This document shows positions 5,989 to 6,369 of a stretch of DNA of 6,369 bases, piece by piece. Location of the stretch: assembly GCA_030824255.1 (NCBI GenBank), contig JAVBYB010000394.1, forward strand, positions 1 to 6,369, in the 5' to 3' direction. A program made the translations under genes and the position numbers. The first letter of the stretch is position 1; each line of letters starts with the position of its first letter. Below the pieces are notes generated by a model that was not told where the DNA came from, ran no database searches, and saw only the letters and a list, made by a program, of their open reading frames with translations. Origin of the DNA: a bacterium. Its GTDB lineage: Bacteria > Pseudomonadota > Alphaproteobacteria > Caulobacterales > Hyphomonadaceae.

Positions 5989-6369
5989 ATGCCTGTCAAC
6001 CGACCCATTTCCGCGCCCGGCGCGCCAGCAGCCCCTTCCGGGGCTGACAACCGGCTGTACCTGCGCGATCAGGACCTGAACGAGGGTGCAGCCCTCATCC
6101 GGGCCGCCGCCCGTCGCCTGGGCGAACTGGCCGAAGCCGCCGGCGCCGCCGCCAGCATTTCCGCCCCCGAGATGGACGTGCTGCAGGAAATCTTTGACGT
6201 CGGCCCCATGGATGTGGGCGACCTTCGCGCCCGCCTGAACGCCCCCAAGCAATCCCTTGCCCGCAATCTCAATCAGCTTGAAGGGCGCGGCTTTGTGGCG
6301 CGGGAAACCGACCAGTCCGACCGCCGCCGCCGCCTCGTCACGCTAACCGCCGCCGGCATGGCCTTCGCC
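5989..6369 (+). CDS. MarR-family transcriptional regulator (3' end outside the window)
   Basis: The 127 visible residues encode a winged-helix DNA-binding protein that runs off the right edge. Residues 26-58 form the first dimerisation-type helix region and 60-80 the first helices of the winged helix. PKQSLARNLNQLEGRGF (86-102) is the recognition helix and start of the wing. ETDQSDRRRRLVTLTAAG (106-123) is the wing, with the D-R-R-R/LT-G signature of MarR proteins. The 'KQSLAR..QL' and 'DRRRRL..LT..G' wording matches regulators I associate with positions beside ilvE in alphaproteobacteria, so control of ilvE and of itself is a reasonable inference. The first 20 residues are Pro/Ala-rich low complexity. 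The start is uncertain: GTG 5983 is an in-frame alternative, the frame stays open further upstream (TTG 5944), and no strong ribosome binding site is visible. Ligand unknown. Confidence 0.85.
   Translation, partial: MPVNRPISAPGAPAAPSGADNRLYLRDQDLNEGAALIRAAARRLGELAEAAGAAASISAPEMDVLQEIFDVGPMDVGDLRARLNAPKQSLARNLNQLEGRGFVARETDQSDRRRRLVTLTAAGMAFA
6029..6046. repeat. Strong GC hairpin near the 5' end of the MarR gene
   Basis: CAGCCCC-TTCC-GGGGCTG is a perfect 7-bp inverted repeat with a 4-base loop. It falls inside codons 14-20 of the MarR reading frame as called, within the Pro/Ala-rich leader. No T-run follows on either strand, so it does not look like an intrinsic terminator. It may affect early translation, or simply reflect Ala/Pro/Gly codons. 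Confidence 0.4.

Noticed and set aside
4976..6079. 367-codon open frame on the + strand opposite ilvE
   Set aside because: It is codon-aligned antisense to ilvE, where high G+C removes stops. The protein is rich in His/Arg with no recognisable domain, while the opposite strand has clear IlvE motifs.

Overview
The window is G+C-rich and densely packed. It holds four complete or near-complete genes and one gene cut by the right edge. The branched-chain aminotransferase and its divergent MarR neighbour resemble alphaproteobacterial versions. I infer an alphaproteobacterium, possibly of the Hyphomonadaceae/Caulobacterales type, but the family-level guess is weak. I see no RNA gene, insertion sequence, CRISPR array or attachment site, and no gene-free stretch over 300 bases.

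Left part (about 23-3627, + strand): a two-gene carbohydrate operon. The first gene encodes a 768-residue fusion of a GT4-type glycosyltransferase with a C-terminal domain that looks like a helical (alpha/alpha) toroid. The second encodes a 433-residue GH130-family mannoside phosphorylase/hydrolase with a long helical N-terminal extension. They overlap by ATGA, so translation is probably coupled. The pair probably builds and trims, or recycles, a mannose-containing oligosaccharide. The exact sugar and linkage cannot be read from the sequence.

Right part (3624-5908, - strand): ilvE, a class IV PLP-dependent branched-chain aminotransferase, is followed 26 bases downstream by a predicted lipoprotein of the acetamidase/formamidase family with an extra N-terminal beta-rich domain. 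The two probably share a transcript. Divergent from ilvE, and truncated at the right edge, is a MarR-family regulator (5989 onward). The 80-base gap between them holds the ilvE ribosome binding site and a small palindrome that could be an operator or leader hairpin.

The two operons converge: the GH130 and amidase genes end within the same CTAG, leaving no room for a conventional intergenic terminator. The most interesting unit is the coupled glycosyltransferase-toroid/GH130 pair. The lipoprotein amidase behind ilvE is the second most unusual element.
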